Assembly: GCF_030867145.1 (NCBI RefSeq)
Contig: NC_134454.1
Coordinates: 64,772,308-64,836,307 of the forward strand
Reading direction: 5' to 3'
From: Opisthocomus hoazin
Lineage: Eukaryota; Chordata; Aves; Opisthocomiformes; Opisthocomidae
Length of the DNA stretch: 64,000 nucleotides
Shown: in pieces, positions 36,601 to 51,600 of the stretch
Layout: the number at the start of each line of letters is the position of its first letter
Numbering within the stretch: the first letter of the stretch is position 1
Translations under genes and position numbers: made by a program
The notes under the pieces: generated by a model
What the model saw: only the letters and a program-made list of their open reading frames with translations
What the model was told of the DNA's origin: nothing
Databases searched by the model: none

Positions 36601-39600
36601 AGCATCACAATGTCATTTGGCAGATAAATACATAAGGAGTGGACCTCAGTCTAATTCTTCCAGGCCATTTACAGTTCTTCCTTTACCACCTTCTTCAGTT
36701 CTTGCATACGGGAGTTCCTTTCTATTTAGGGTTGGAAGTTATCAGTAGAAGTTACCTTTACTAGTTAATTTTCACTAATATTTCAGTTAGAGTAGTTTCA
36801 GTGTTGCATATTCGTGTTACTAGGATAATCTACAACTTGTCCTGGATCAGTTTATTAACTGTAATTTCTTCATACATCCACAAAGGCATGTGCCTGGAGA
36901 AGGATTTCCTTCCAAGCTTAAAAAGGTTAGGGAAGTCGTCTTTGTCATTCACGGCTACAGGTGAGGGGTCACTTCACCAAATCTACTGTTGATACAGTTG
37001 TTCCTGACTTCTGACACAGATTTCCCTTATTCCTCTCAGCAAATCACTGTAGGGCAGATAAGAACCCAGATGTGAAGAGAGCAGTGGAAGGGATCCTAGT
37101 GTCTCCCTTTCTGTTCTACCTTGGTGCCCAGTTCTATAAGGCCAGCAAAATTAACGTTGTCTCCTGATGAAGGATAAATACTGGTTTTCTTCTTGAGGTC
37201 ACGGAGTGGGTTGGTAGCTAAGGCAGACTTGTGATTGAGATTATCTCCTTTATGTGCTAGACCTTCTTAAATAGGCAAACTGTATCAAGCATAGTCTGTC
37301 TTGTCTTCTTTGGATCAGAAAACTCTCAGGTGACAGAAGGCAAACAAAAAGTGGAAACTTTTATCAGACAATCTCTTTACGTACTTTTAGAAGTCGTATC
37401 AACCAGGGTGGATAGCATTAAAAGTATTAGCCTGCTTACCTTAAATTTGTGGCTGAAGGGTTTCACCCTGCATGGGAGAAAAAAAGATCAAACTACTTGT
37501 CATGTGGAAAATATATGGATCTCTATTCCATTAGAAAAAATTAGATGCTCAAGCAAGCAGGGACTGGTTATCTTAGTGAGCATGATAGAACAAAAAAAAC
37601 CCTCATAAATATTTCTGTGGATGCTCTTGTGTCTTTTTTGAAATCAGCTCTTCTATGTTGGTGCATAGGTGCAGTAGAAAACATCAAAGATGATACGGCA
37701 GAGCGAAGCAGAACATCCACAGAAAATGTAGGCAGATTAAGCAGAGCTAGAAACTGAAGTCTGTGCTGTTGTGTTATCAGTTGTTTGCCTAAGGAGGCAT
37801 GTCTGCAATTAAATCAGCAATTGATGGTAGGTATTTTTCAATTAGTAGAAACTGGACCTTTGAGCAAATGATGTTACTGAGCATTTTCTTGAGGGAGTAG
37901 CTTGTTGGCTGATGAAGGAGTATCAGGAAAAGTTTACTGGCCATGCTGCACACTAACTTTGTTATATACTAACTACAGGCACTAGCAGACAGAAAACCTT
38001 ACTTCAGAATAAGATTCACGAAAGATCTTTTCTACTGTGGCACACACACACAAAATAGTCTCGTTTGGAATTTGAGCCTATTTGCATTTTTCTTTCATGG
38101 AAAAACCCCGTTTCAGTTAATGCATATTCAGATGATGTCTGTATAGTAATTCTTCTGCATCTCACAATTAGTCCTTTTTTTCGTTCAGCCAGTGGGAATG
38201 GTTGAACTAATGTCAGGAATGAGGTGACTGGCGGTAATGAGTTCTGCTGTTTCTAAGAGGTCTTCTGGATCTAGGACATTCATACTGAACAAAAGAGTAC
38301 CACTTGCAGGGGCATGTGTGCTGAACCACTGTTAACAGGTTTTGAGAAAATCACCTGCTTGATTAGGGTACTCTGTTATTCTGAAAATCCTAACTGGTGG
38401 ATGCCTGTTGTCGTGGATGAAGTGATTACCTATTGATATATTCCTGTCCTGATATACAGAATACAAAACTTTGCACAATATTATTAGGTTAGAAAAGATA
38501 TTTCAGAACATTTAAGGCATTGTAAGGCCATCGTAAGCCACTTGACTGAGCTGAGGATCTGCTTCCACATATCTGTAAATAATAAATGAAGTACCCTGCA
38601 AGGTGCTTAGGAGCTGGTGATGAGTGACGTCTCCCTACAACACACTACTACCTTAATTAGAAGGCTGTCTATGTTCCCCAGAAATTCAGAAGATCATAGC
38701 TGGAATATGACTGTATTCATGTGTTTCCTCATGAAAAGCATATGTCTTGATTTAATGAGTTATTGTATCTAACATCTCATCTACATAAAAAGCTATTGAG
38801 GATGAGGCAAATTTAAAATTTATGTTTGTGTGCGAGGGTTACTGCTTTCATGGATCCTAAGGAAAACTTTAGAATGACTTCTGTCTTTTCCAACCAGGAG
38901 AATTCTTTTCCCTGTCCCCAAAGGTTATATAACCTAACAACAACAAAAAAAAGTTAGATGTGGTCCGTCCTGGCAGCAAGTTAATTCAGGGAAAATTAGT
39001 ACAATGAACTGGAGAGAACTTAAAAGGAGAATGTGACACTGCTACATTGACTAATGCATCCAGTTTTGTCTTACCTGCAAGTTACCTGGCATAGCCCTTG
39101 TAATGTGTCTGTGGATCTTGGTACTCAAAAGACTGTTTTCAAATACAAGTATTTTTTTCTGATTTTTTGTAAGATGGATAGTAGTTGTAGAATAACTAAG
39201 TAAATTCTATAAAATGGTTGCAAAAGGTAACCTTAGAATTCAAGAGTATCATGTTGATCAGTTGGGAACAAATGATTCATTGCTGTCTAGTTCAATGTGC
39301 TTTTTTTTGAGATGTATTTATTTTACTTGCAGTTGAGAATCGAGTCCGTCCATTAGTACTTGTTGTTAAGAAGTGGGCACGTTTTCATGACATAAATGAT
39401 GCCAGTCGTGGTACTTTAAGCAGCTATAGTCTTGTATTGATGGTTTTGCACTACTTACAGAGTAAGTATTTTTTCACATGTTGAAACTGTCCCTTTTAAG
39501 TTCGTATTTATGTAGTTCTTCTCTTTAATCAAATACAAGCAGGAGTCATCTTCCACACAGAAAAATTTGAAAATGAAGTGGGTTTGCTCCATTTCCTTAG

Positions 39601-42600
39601 TGCTATATTTTTCTTTAACAAGTGCACCTCTTCTCTAGAGGCAGTGTTATCAGCTTTAAAAAGGTTAAAAAAGACATCAATGGACCTGCAGGACACTATG
39701 TAACTATAAAATAAACTCAAGCACTAGTTAACAAAAATCTGCCTGTTAACAAAGAGAAAATAAACTCAAGCTCTAGTTAAGAGATCTGCCTTTTAACAAA
39801 AGGAAAAGCATAACAGTTTTAGTGGGTTTTGGTTGTTTGTTTTATCTGGGGACTTCGAAGAAAATTCAAAGGGATAACAGATGCTGTGGGATCATTTTTC
39901 TGTCTTCTGGTGAGCAAACGACTGAACATGCGACACATGTATATGCGAGAATGCACTACCATGTGGTTAGATTTTTTCCACTGATTACTGTCTTCTGTAA
40001 GGTGACAGATCTCAAAGACCACTAGAACCAGGGATATTTGACTGTCAGTGGCAGTATCTTTTCCTGTGATTTCAATATATTGAAACATTGAATATCTGTA
40101 CAGAGCTGGAGTGATTTACCTGAGAAATTAAGGATCCCTGTTGAGAATTCGAGAAACCCATGCAGTCCAGAGATGCTTTCAAGGAACAGATTAAAATGAA
40201 TCTCCCTGTTTATCCCCCTATTTCTTTCTCTCGTTAGAGGAAGTTCACACTTGTGATTTCTGTAGTTTGTAATTCTTGCTTAAGACTTAAGGATTATCAT
40301 TTAAGAAATCATTTAGCTTGAGTTCTTGATTCTTTATTGGGAGATGAGTGGCTTCAGAAAGGAAGGCAAGGAGCCCCTGAGGTGTACATCTTGGAGTAAC
40401 ATGCATGTGGAACTATTTTCTTAAATCCTGTCAGTTCATGTACAGACTGTATATTTTGCTGCTTGTATTCACTCTGTCTTTGTTTTAATTTTTTTGTAAC
40501 CTGCTGATTGTTCTTGTTCATGTTATTTTGATGGTAACTGGTTCTTCACATTTAATGATCATTGTATAATGATCAAATTGTGTAGGCTCTCATTTTAGAC
40601 TTTTCCCCTTTGTCATTTTGTGTGCGTTTATAATTTTTTTTGTTAAATCTGGCAGAAACAACGTTTAGCTCCTCTGACAGCTTCTTTGGCCTGGAATGTA
40701 GAAAATTGCTGTAGAGTGGGTAGTCAACTATTTATTAGTTTCAAGGTCACACTACACCCACTCTGTGCTAGCGTGGAAAGCTTTTTATGACAGTTGACTC
40801 AAGCTAGTGGCTTTCTTTCAGCTGAATAGTATCTGTCGTAAAGGACCTAGGAAGGTGTTTAGTGTATTTGGGATCCAGTTGGCTGGGTTACTTCTGAATT
40901 CTTTGATGTCCATACTGTGTGCTTCTTGTTATTGTACCAGTCATCAGGACAGTAGGACATAAGCTAGTCTATCCAGTGACCGTTTTTTTTTTTTTCCCCC
41001 TACATCTGCTATAATGGAATTCCGTGGATTTTGTTGTTTCTGTGGAAAGAAAAGAAAATGTGGCCAGGTCTGCTGTCAGAGCTATGAAACCTCACTGTAG
41101 ATGACAGAGTACTTCAATGTAGATCCTTAATACACATCTGGGGGAAAAAATCAATCAAAAAATGTTGATTGAGGACATGAAGTGGCACTGAACTTAAAAA
41201 TGCCAAAGTGATTATTAGATACAAGACTGAAAATGTTGGGGACTACTGGATGTGAAGATTGCTATGCAAAGGTGAAGCACAAGCAGGATGGCAGAAAATG
41301 TATCTTTACATGGCGTAGCAATTAGCGACCACCTTAACAATGACTTGATAAGCATTTGATAGTTATTGTTACACTTTTAATGGAAACAGGCCTTTTCACT
41401 TGGAAATTTATTCTCCAAATCTATTTTCATTGTATTGCAGTTACTCTAGAGACTTGTATTGGGTGATGTGTGCAGTCATGGACAGCCAGTTACTGAGCTG
41501 AGCATAGAAGTAACACACAAAAGGGAAGAGAGTAGGAGTTACAAGGAAGTATAATTGTGTAGGCTTGCCAAGATGTTAACAATCGCGCAAGCATGAGGAC
41601 ATTTGCTGTAGTCATCTGTGGCAGCTGCCACAGCTGTCTAGGGAAAGGAAAAAAAGGTTCAAATAATCCTTTTCTGGCAAAACTCTGATTAGTCAACTGC
41701 CTGGGAAGCATCAGCAGTCCACAGACCAAAGAGGAGCCTTATACCTGTGCTTCATCAGCCTTTTCTGCTAAAAAAGGCTGAAGTGTGGCTATGGACCTGT
41801 ATGTAGCGTGAGCTGTTTAGATTCTGATGTTTTATTCATGCAGATTTTAATGTTCCCCTGCCCCTTCCTTCCTTCCTGCTATATGCATGTGATGCTGCTG
41901 AAAGTAGCTTGTGTCCTGGTCATAGAATTTCTGATAGAGCTTTTGTTGATGTTGCTGGCGAGGAGGGAAAAAGCAAAAATAAAAGTAAATAGTGTCCCTG
42001 TCTTCACTAGGCAAATTTCTTTCCTTTACTACTTAATCCATTTCCATATTCTTACACAGGTATGGATATGTTTGGGCCTGAGGTTAGTGTGGCTTGAGTT
42101 TATTTTAGAGGTACGTCAGTGTCTTGTACATGGACTTTCCTCCAGGTAACAGGTCCAGCTATCTTGTACAGTAAGAAAGAGAAAACTCATGGTGAATGCT
42201 AATGGTAAGTGGTAACTTTTCACCTTAACTCTGTGCTCTTCGTATAGCATACAGCCCCGGATGAAATATTGACTGCTTGTATTACTCATATTTTGTTGCC
42301 TTTTATTTTAGTGTGGCAGAGGTCTGGAAATTATCCAAAATGTTGCAGAAATAAGATGCTTTTGCACATTTCTAATCACACACAAATAAAATAAAAACAT
42401 TATTGAAGCAGCTGTGAGCATATTCTTAGTTGTTCTGGTTCTTGGTCCCTATGGAAAAAGGATTCTGTAACATCTCATCCCCTGTGAGACCGTGTCTGAA
42501 GGGTGAAAAGTCCCAAGTCAGTCCTGAGTGCTGAATTTAATTATTATTCTCCCTAGTGAATCATGTAGACCAATTGTTTAAAAAAAACATGCTGAAGACA

Positions 42601-45600
42601 TGATGCTAAAGCTTTAACGTGAGGAGTGGTCTAACAGTTCTGTAGCGGCTGCAAGGCTTGAGGGGAATGTGAATACTTCAGGACTTTTTTCTGTCTATCT
42701 GTAGGACCACCTAACTTGGCAGATTAGTTTTTTCCTTGCCATTTGTGTTGTGCAATAGATGCTTTCCCCATCCATGACTTTCACAGAAGTTAGAATTGTT
42801 CAGTTTACTTTGTGTTTATTAGTATCATTGTCATCATAGTTTTTATAACCTGTTGGCTGTTTACTAGATCAGCTAACAGCATTAGACTGTATTTATGTAT
42901 TTTGTGGGAATTTTGCTAGCAATGCCTGCTAAGTGTTGGGCATTTTATCGTTGGGTTACTTTTGGAGATTCAGTATGTAATACTTTGCAGCTGAAGAATG
43001 TGTGCTTTTGCGGTATCTGGAGAATTCCTGTGCTGTGGTAGAATCATATTAGATGTAGGAAAAAAAGAAAAATTAGTGAAGCTCTGGTTTTTCCTTTAGG
43101 GAATCTAGGTAAGTTTCTTGTAGCCATGAATTAACATGAATTTTAGACGCAAAGTCGTACCCAGCTGCTGTAGAATTTTTCATGTCTTTTACAAATAGTA
43201 GTAAAAATCTTACTGACAGCTTCCTGTAGCTGAATTAACTCCTTATAGTACTATATACAAAATATAGTCATATAAAGATTTCCTGAATAACTTTTATTTT
43301 ACAAAGTACATGAAAGTGAAGGGGTTTTTAAGATGGAATTTCAGTCTAACGTGTTGGTGTAGTTGATATGATATTTTCCTGTGAATTGCATGAATCACAG
43401 CAACTTTAAACTTTTTTTTTTGTAGCCCTACCTGAACCCATCCTTCCATCCCTCCAAAAAAATTACCCAGTAAGTGTTTCTTATGAATTTACTACATGAT
43501 GTATGTGTATGAACCTGCTTATCTAAAATATATGAATTCTTAAATATCTCTAGTGGATGAAGTTAAACACAGTCTAAGTCTGGTCATTGATACACTAAAC
43601 ATAAATATGAAAAAGGGTCATTGCTGCTCTTGATCATTTATTTAGTGAAAACAGCCTGTTATGTGTGAGAAGATTTCACAAGTAGTTGGAAACAAGTGCT
43701 AATGAGAGCTGCAGACCTAATTCTCTTTGTGTTGGCCTGGAAATACCTGTGTCATCTGTAACTTTGATTCCTATTTTGTAATACATTAAATAGTGTTTTT
43801 TCCATCCAGTAGTGTTTTTTCTAGTGTTTCAGAATTCCATACCCTTCCCACAGCTGTTGAGTCACCTGATATTTCTAGGGGCAGAGAGCAAATGATATAT
43901 GTTTGCTGAAGATAATTTGACACTTCACAAAATAGGGCTTCAGTCCAACAAGAAAAAGGCTTTTTGGGAGTTTGCTGTTATGTCCAGATCATACTCTGTT
44001 GATTTCCAGAGGACACTCTGATTCAGTTTGCTTTGATCCTCTGCAGAATTAGGACGGTCATTAGTGAGACTTAATCTAAGGAAGATTATCTACAAATAAG
44101 AGCTACCCTCCTAAATGTTTGTCTGGGGACAAAAGAGCTATTGCTGAGTAGTTAGTCACAGAATCATAGAATGGTTTGGGTTGGAAGGGACCTTTATAGA
44201 TCACCTAGTTCCAACCCCCCCTGCCATGGACAGGGACATCTTCCACTAGACCAAGTTGCTCAGAGCCCCATCCAACCTGGCCTTGTTCTGTGTTCTATAA
44301 TAGTCTATGCTGTAACTCATTTACAGGAATTCCTCAGCTCCTTTCTGCTTACTTTTCCTTTCATAGTTGCCATAGTTTGGTATCTCTGTCTATTTCGGTT
44401 ATTTAACTGTTGCTGGTAATTGTGCTGAGGTAGTATGAGAAAGCTATTCTTTCTTTTGCATATATTTCCTGTGATGCTTAACGGGGAATATTTGATGACA
44501 CTGTATATTAGGGAGAAAAATATTGTGGTGTCAGCCATTTTAGATAATTAGGATAATCGAGATGCAGAAGAAAGCTTTGTGCTATAGTACACTGCAGGTT
44601 TTGATTTTTTTACTGTACTGTATACCTTCTAATTTTTTCACTGTTAGTGCTCAAAAGCATTTGAAGCTGTTTTTCATTTCTTGCACACTTGGCTCTATCT
44701 GAGGTTTATTAATTGCTAGATTTGCTAATTATGTTCACTTAAAGCTCGTATGCTGTAGCATTTTAAGTTTTGTGTAGCCTGTAATTCAAAGAGAACAACG
44801 GTAAGAATTGCTAACTTTTGAGTCCTTTGTAATAATAATGCAAACATTTATATTTGTAGTGTTTGAACTGTGTAAAGGCCTTCAGAGCACGATACAAATA
44901 TTAGTGGTTTAAATGATTAAAGCAAAATTTAGAATACCATAAGTTGAAAAAACTAATTTGTACTAAATGCAAGGTTTTATCTTGTGTCATGTGAAAGGGG
45001 TAAATCACTTGCAGGTTCCTGTGTTTCTAGAATACTGCTGTAAGAATAACATTTTTTACTCTGTTTTAACATAGATTTTTTTTTTGTTTTGTTAGTTATG
45101 TTGCCTTTGGAGGATGGACTAAATATTCTAGGATTGCTAATAAAATAAAAAGAAGATTTTATACATGCTTACTAGAAAACCAAATCAAAACTATGGATTA
45201 AGATTTTAAAAAAAAATTATGCTAGAAACTTGCAAACATATTTTAAGACTACTGTCTCCATTAGCAATATAATTAAGTGTTTGAAAATTGTGAAAGTTAA
45301 AATTTCTAAATATTGGTACTGCAAAGAGATTTAAAATGAAAATGAGAAATACACCAAAATAATTCTGGTTTTGTAGCTTACTTGTAATAATTACAAAACA
45401 TGGTCAAATGTCAGTATCCAAAAAACGATACTTTTTTCTTGTGGTTGTAGCTGTTCAAAGCCCTGTCTCCATCCTAATACTACACATAAATACTACTTCT
45501 TCCCTTCTGAAACAAATCATGCTACCTACAATATGTCTGGGTTTTTTTTCAAAATCAAATCTGTAGCGCTTTCTGCAGCCTGAAAATACTTCTGCACTTT

Positions 45601-48600
45601 GAAGGAAACTGCTTGTGTTAAATTGTAAGCACTATGTGAAAGAGACATGCTTATCTTGAGTGAGAAACAAAATGCAGATTCTGTGACTCAGTATATCCCT
45701 ACTGCAGATGTGAAGGGCAAGAAGTCCTGGAAAGCCCCCAGATCTGCCCACCTGTGTATTCTGTTGCCATGGGGGAGTCTCCGGCTGGCACCAAGCTGAC
45801 GTGTTCTGCTGACGTGTTTTGCATCTGCTAGTTTACAGGGAGTATTGAACCATATCCAACATGGGGTTAGATTCTGGGGATTCCTGCCCTCCCCCCCAGC
45901 TGGATAGGGTAGATGAGAGTAGCCCACAAAAATGTGTATCGGTACTGAAGTTCTTATTGAACTTGTCTCCGAGTCAGGACTTTTACAGCTGAGCAGTTGG
46001 GAACCTGTGGTGGCTTAGGCCATTATGGTTTCTGGTTGTTTAGCCTGTGCGTTTGTCAGAGGTGAACATTGCTGCAACTGGGAGTCAGACAGGAACGTGT
46101 GTCCGAGTCTCCAATGTTCTAGAGCAGCCTGGTGTAGTAGCTTAATTCCAGACAAAGATGTGTCTCCACTAGTGCTCTGGATTGTGAACTTCATGGACTC
46201 TAGCATGAGCACATCTTTGTTTCTGCTGCCTCAGCTTCATGAGCCATCATATCCTGTAAAGTATGGGGAGAATCATATGTTGGAAAAGAGCTCTAAGATC
46301 ATCAAGTCCAGCCGTGGGATGGTGCTTACTGTATCTTCTTCATGCACAGGATTCAGTCATTGGACAGACGTAATTTGCTTCGCTCTTCGCGTTGCACTTT
46401 TTAAAAATTATGAACGAGTTAAATGTTCGTTTGTAAGACTAAGTAGGATATTTTATGTGTGTGAATATAGATACCTATCAAAAATGGCAAGGTCCTACGC
46501 TGGTGTTACCACTGTAAGCTTTTTTGAAGGAAGACTCTTCTACAGTCAGAGTTAAACTCATTATACATCAAGATACTCAAATGTAATGTCTTGTAAAGAT
46601 TTTTTTGATGTACGCTTGTGTTCCTTTCTAGTGTGTAAGGTGGAACGAGAATATGTGTGATTGTAGTGTTATGTAGCTTGGAACACGAAGCATGTTGCTG
46701 AATGCTAGTGTTTCCTTCAGAAATTGGCTAACCAAGGTAAAGAGTAGAGATCTAGCAAAAAAGGAGAAAAGACTTCGGAGTCCCTTTTTCTGCGGTATTT
46801 TGAAATAATTGATAGTTCACTTATACTTCTTGCTAAATCAGACCCTGAATGTCTCTTGCATTTCTTAAACAGCATGAAGCAAAGACACAGAAAGCAAATT
46901 AGGGACTAATTTTAAAAGAAGCTGATTTTTTTTTTCCTTTTAGAGCAAGTTAAGAAGGGAAAGGTTACAGGGAAGGCCTACTTGAAACTAAGCTAGTTTG
47001 ATGGTCTGTGGCAAAGCAGAAGAATGAGCGTAGGTATCCTGTGGCTGGTCTGGTGTCTTGTTCACTGGACACCGAGTGACTCCTTTTTTAAGAAATGACC
47101 TTAAACTACATTGTTGGTTATTAATATATTGAATATTGGTATATCTTGACAGAAGTTTTCATTAAGTCTTCCCCATACCCAATTTTAAGTAATAATTAAT
47201 TTGGTTTTATGTATGAAACTTCCTAATCTCTAATAGTAGTTTCTTCCATAACAGATTTTGTGTATTTGAGAAAGATGAAACACTATTTTTTTTACTTCTA
47301 CACGTGGTGATCAGCAACCTGCAGTGTTTAAAAAAAATAAGTTGACTGTCAGAGACATGATTAGCAGCTTGCTTTAGTGTAAAAAAAAAAAAACAAACAA
47401 AAAACCAAAAAATTCTTCTTTGCTTCCAAAGAAGTACTTTCAGTCATGCTTTGCATTTCGTAATATTAGTTGTCTTTTTAAGAGTCATTTTCATAGTGGT
47501 ATGATCACTAAAACAGTGGAGATGGGAAGTATTTATACGTGTATCTCTTAAACTAGCTGGCTGAGGTTTTTAAATTAGTAACTGCTATAGACAGTAACTT
47601 GCATTTTTATTAGAGCCCTTGTATAGAATAATACGCGTTTATTTTTTGAAGGCAAATGCCTTTCTGAGTAAGGAAAACTTTGATTTACCTGACCTTTGTG
47701 AAGTAAGTGTATTTAATATATGTGGTAAAACTTGGAACTGCAGGTTTTGTGAAATTGAACTTGCTTTTGGAAAAAAATTTAAACATCGTAATTTTAGGTT
47801 GTAGAGTTGATAAGTTTTAATGCTAATTGCTAGACAAAGGTTTAGAAAATTGCCTTCTAATGCAGGTTAGGAATTTTATCTCTTCTGCCAGAGGTAGGAA
47901 TCTTTGGAACATGATACATTTCCTGCTCCTCAAATGAGGAGTCTTTCACTTTTATCACTGCTGCTTACGTAACTCTTGATCAGTTGCAGACTCAGTGAAT
48001 AAACAGACAAACTAAATGTTCAGATGAATGCATTTTTTAGGATTAGGATTCTATCATAATTACACTGGTCAAAGTACAGATTTGTGATTTGAAAGGTCTG
48101 CAAGATTTTGTGACTTCCTATTTCATTAGCTGCTAACAAATCTTACTGAAGAAATATCTTTGGATAAAGTTGGATTTTATATCCTTTTACTCTTTTTTTT
48201 TCTGGATGTAAGCATACACACACAGGCATACATGTATTCTCCTTTTTTTGCTCTAAGCTGTAGTGCAACTACATCTGATATATTATCTGTTGCTATAACT
48301 GTTGATTTTTTTTCTTAATCTAATGGTGTAGAAACACTAATAAAATTAATTGTGGTCAATATATAAAATGTAAATAAAAGGTACTTAAGGTGAAGAATGA
48401 TAAGAAAAAGCAACGTCCTCTCTAAGATGGTAATAGTGCTAAAGAAAATAGCTTGCTTATTATTCTGAAAAATAATATCCATAAATCTAACATTTTAGCT
48501 GCTGAGTATGCCACCCTCATTGTGGTGGCAGATTCTTCTTGCAGGTGGGAAGTTGTCACGTGTTTGAACATTCAAAGCGTAGAAGGAAAATCGTTTTGTT

Positions 48601-51600
48601 CTTCTGTTCAAAAATGTCTGCTGCTTCCAAAAGCTTACTTATTAGTCTTAGTAGACATCTGTTGTAGTAATTTCATTGCGTTTGTGTTGTATTTTTTGGA
48701 GGTCAGCAGCCCTCGTGCTCATTGCTTTTTTTTTTTCCTCATGTCCATTTGCTCATGAGCTGTTATGCGGCTAATACTAAATTCGTTTGTTGTGACTCTT
48801 CTACAACTTTCTCTGGGAATGGTCAGAGTGACTTTCACTCAAGTACCTGTCTGATTGCCTTTAAGGTTAAACTGTATATACTGTATAACATAGGAACAAC
48901 TGTTCCCCTGTCACGTCTTTATATGCTGCATATGTGCTTTTTGTGTCTGTCTGTCTCCATGTTTTTGGTGTGTTCTCTTGGATTATAAGATGTTAAATTC
49001 TGAGCTCTGCTAATTATTTTATATGCAGAGTTATGTTATATGAGAACAAGACCTGAAATTTTTCACAGCTGGAAGAATTGCCTCCACACCCCTCCCTTCA
49101 GAAGGTGTTGCAATAAGGTTCTAGGAAGTTTTGCCAGAATTGGCAAAAGACGACGGGGGTCCCAAACTTTCCAGTTCTACTGGTTTCATTGCTAACCATA
49201 CTTTTCTCAGAGGAAGTAAGGCCAGCTGCGAACATGGAAATAGCATTACAGTGTATAGTGCTTCCAGTGATATTCCAATACTATAAAGTTTGAGTCATGC
49301 TGGATACTACTATTTAAAATAACAAAGGAGTGGGAGGTCACTAAGTGATCATTACATACAGTTATGGCTGAATAGGTGCCTGAATTTACATAGATGTATT
49401 TCTTTATGTGAATGAAAAGCTTGCTCTTGTGTATCTTGGGTTCATTTTCTTTAAAATACACAACACTGCTGTAAAATGTAATATCCTGATATTACGGGAT
49501 TCTAAAAATTCTTTCTCTAGCAAGAGAACATATGTTCTTCTCCAGGTACACCATTCTCTCAGAAGAACCTAGAGGATGCAATGGACAGATCTAAAACCAT
49601 GCTAATTTAGTCTTGTGCAGATTCCTTTTGAAAATGGCAGTAGGACAGGGCTCTGAGCAACCTGATCTAGTTAGTGGTGTCCCTGCTCGCTGCGGGGGTG
49701 TTGGACTAGATGACCTCTAGGGGTCCCTTCTGATCCAAAACTTTCTATGATTCTATGACTTTCATTTATAACAAACCTGACTTCTTTCCCCTCACCCCCC
49801 AAAGAAAAGCATACTTCAGATCAAATACTGCATTCTGTGTATTCAGTTTTTTGTATAACTTTTTTTTTATTCTTTCAGATAGGTTGGCTAGAGCAGGTGC
49901 TGCTGCAGTCTTTGAATTTATTATGTGGGAGGATGCAGGTTCATATTAGAGTCAATGGGTTTCATATGCAATTTCAACTCTGTGCTGTGGGAAAAACATC
50001 AGGCCTTCCTTTTGGATGTTTTCTGTACCACAGTTACGGGAACTTGGTGATAAGTGCATCAGCTTCATCTACCTTATCTCTGTCCAACTGCAGCCAGCTC
50101 AGTACAGGCTATGTTACTCAGCTTCTGCTCATGTGGTTTTACTAGCATATAAATGCAGGTCCAGTTCAGAGATCCTCCCATGTTAAAATTTTTAAGCAAA
50201 CAGAAGGCAAGGGATGGTTGTAGACGCTCCTGTGCAAGATGATTCTGAGTTCAGGGGAAGTAATTATTATCCAACAGAGGAGCACAAGAGGTAGTCTGTT
50301 GCTTGTAAGTTGTCCTCGAACTTCTAATAAGGAAATGATAAGCAGCTTTTTTATTGTGAAAAATACATGCACCTAGATTAAGGCGTGCTCTGTGTGTATA
50401 CATACTCTCTTATTTTATTTTGACAGGAATCTTTTGATCCTACTATGCAGTTGCATCTTGTTCATCAATCTCCATGCACTATTCCTCCTTACCTCTCAAA
50501 AAATGGATCAAGCCTTGGGGATTTGCTAATAGGCTTCTTCAAGTATTATGCTACAGAATTTGAGTAAGTAATAAGCCCATCTTAGTGTTTTAGAATTTGC
50601 AAAAAACTTTTAATCCTGCTATTTAATATAGCAACACTTTATAACCCTCAAAGAGAAAGAATAGTAGTAATGAAGGAGTGATAACTGACAGAGGAAATGG
50701 CTGAAAAGACTGAAGGACGATGGGAATGCTGATAGAGTGTCTGACATGTTTTGCTTAGCTGTTCTGCAAAATAGCTGCCAGCAGTTAGGGAGCTTTGTCT
50801 TTTAAAAATAGCTGGGTTTTGTTATGTTACACTATTCTAAAACTGCCTATCCATGTGTGAGAGAAATCTGATACTGATAGTAATATGAATTATTTGGACC
50901 TTAATAGCTGCACTTGTATACTTGTCACCCCGAGTCAGTGGAGGTAACTGACCAGGTGGCTCCTTAGTTTGACCATAATATACATCAATATAGGTCACAG
51001 CTAGTGAAGAATTCTCCCATATATAGTTGATTCACGAACTGTGGTGATTTTGCTAGAATTTGAGTTTAATTTTGGCATCTGGACTTTCTTGTAGAAGAAG
51101 AGAAGCTAGTTGTGAGGGCATCTGAAAAAGCTGTAGATTACAAAGATTTTGCCAAATTGTCCCTTGAGAAAATCTAAGAAAAAGTGCTTGTCCATATAAA
51201 TTACAAAATGGTTGTATTTCAGTAAGCTTAAGGGTCTAAAAAATCTGTGAAAAATAGCCATTAGAATTCCTGTATTGAAAATGTTACATAGCTGAGAAGT
51301 GAGAAGTCGTATCAGGAAATGATACACCTAGTGCATCAGTTACCTTGTTGGTAACTTTCTGCTACAGAAATAAAACCTAGTCAGGTATGCTGTTTACTTG
51401 ACCATCTGTGTATCCCTGACAACTATAAATCCTGTTTGAAAGGAGCAGGGTGTGTGTCTCGAAGATGCTAAGATTCCATATAGTTTCATAAAAACTGGTA
51501 ATTGGCTGGAGAAACCAGTGCTCATGCTGGGGAAAAGGTGGGCAGAATGTAGTTTAAACATTTTTGTGTGTGTGATAGCCAGCTGATGAAAACAATTGCA

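Larger units (their letters stand above)
43470..50426 (+). other. TENT2 intron after coding exon 10
   Basis: The longest intron, 7.0 kb. It holds three CR1 tails (44156-44288 minus, 46270-46318 minus, 49646-49759 plus). The 176-codon frame at 46025-46555 overlaps one of these tails and is not a gene. Confidence 0.75.

Noticed and set aside
37330..37757. Two overlapping frames as a possible extra TENT2 exon
   Set aside because: TENT2 exons 8 and 9 join in phase without it, and no family member has an insert here.
38041..38053. CA microsatellite
   Set aside because: Only about six units; too short to be notable.
46025..46555. 176-codon open frame in an intron
   Set aside because: No domain, no splice context, and it overlaps a CR1 tail at 46270-46318; best seen as chance.
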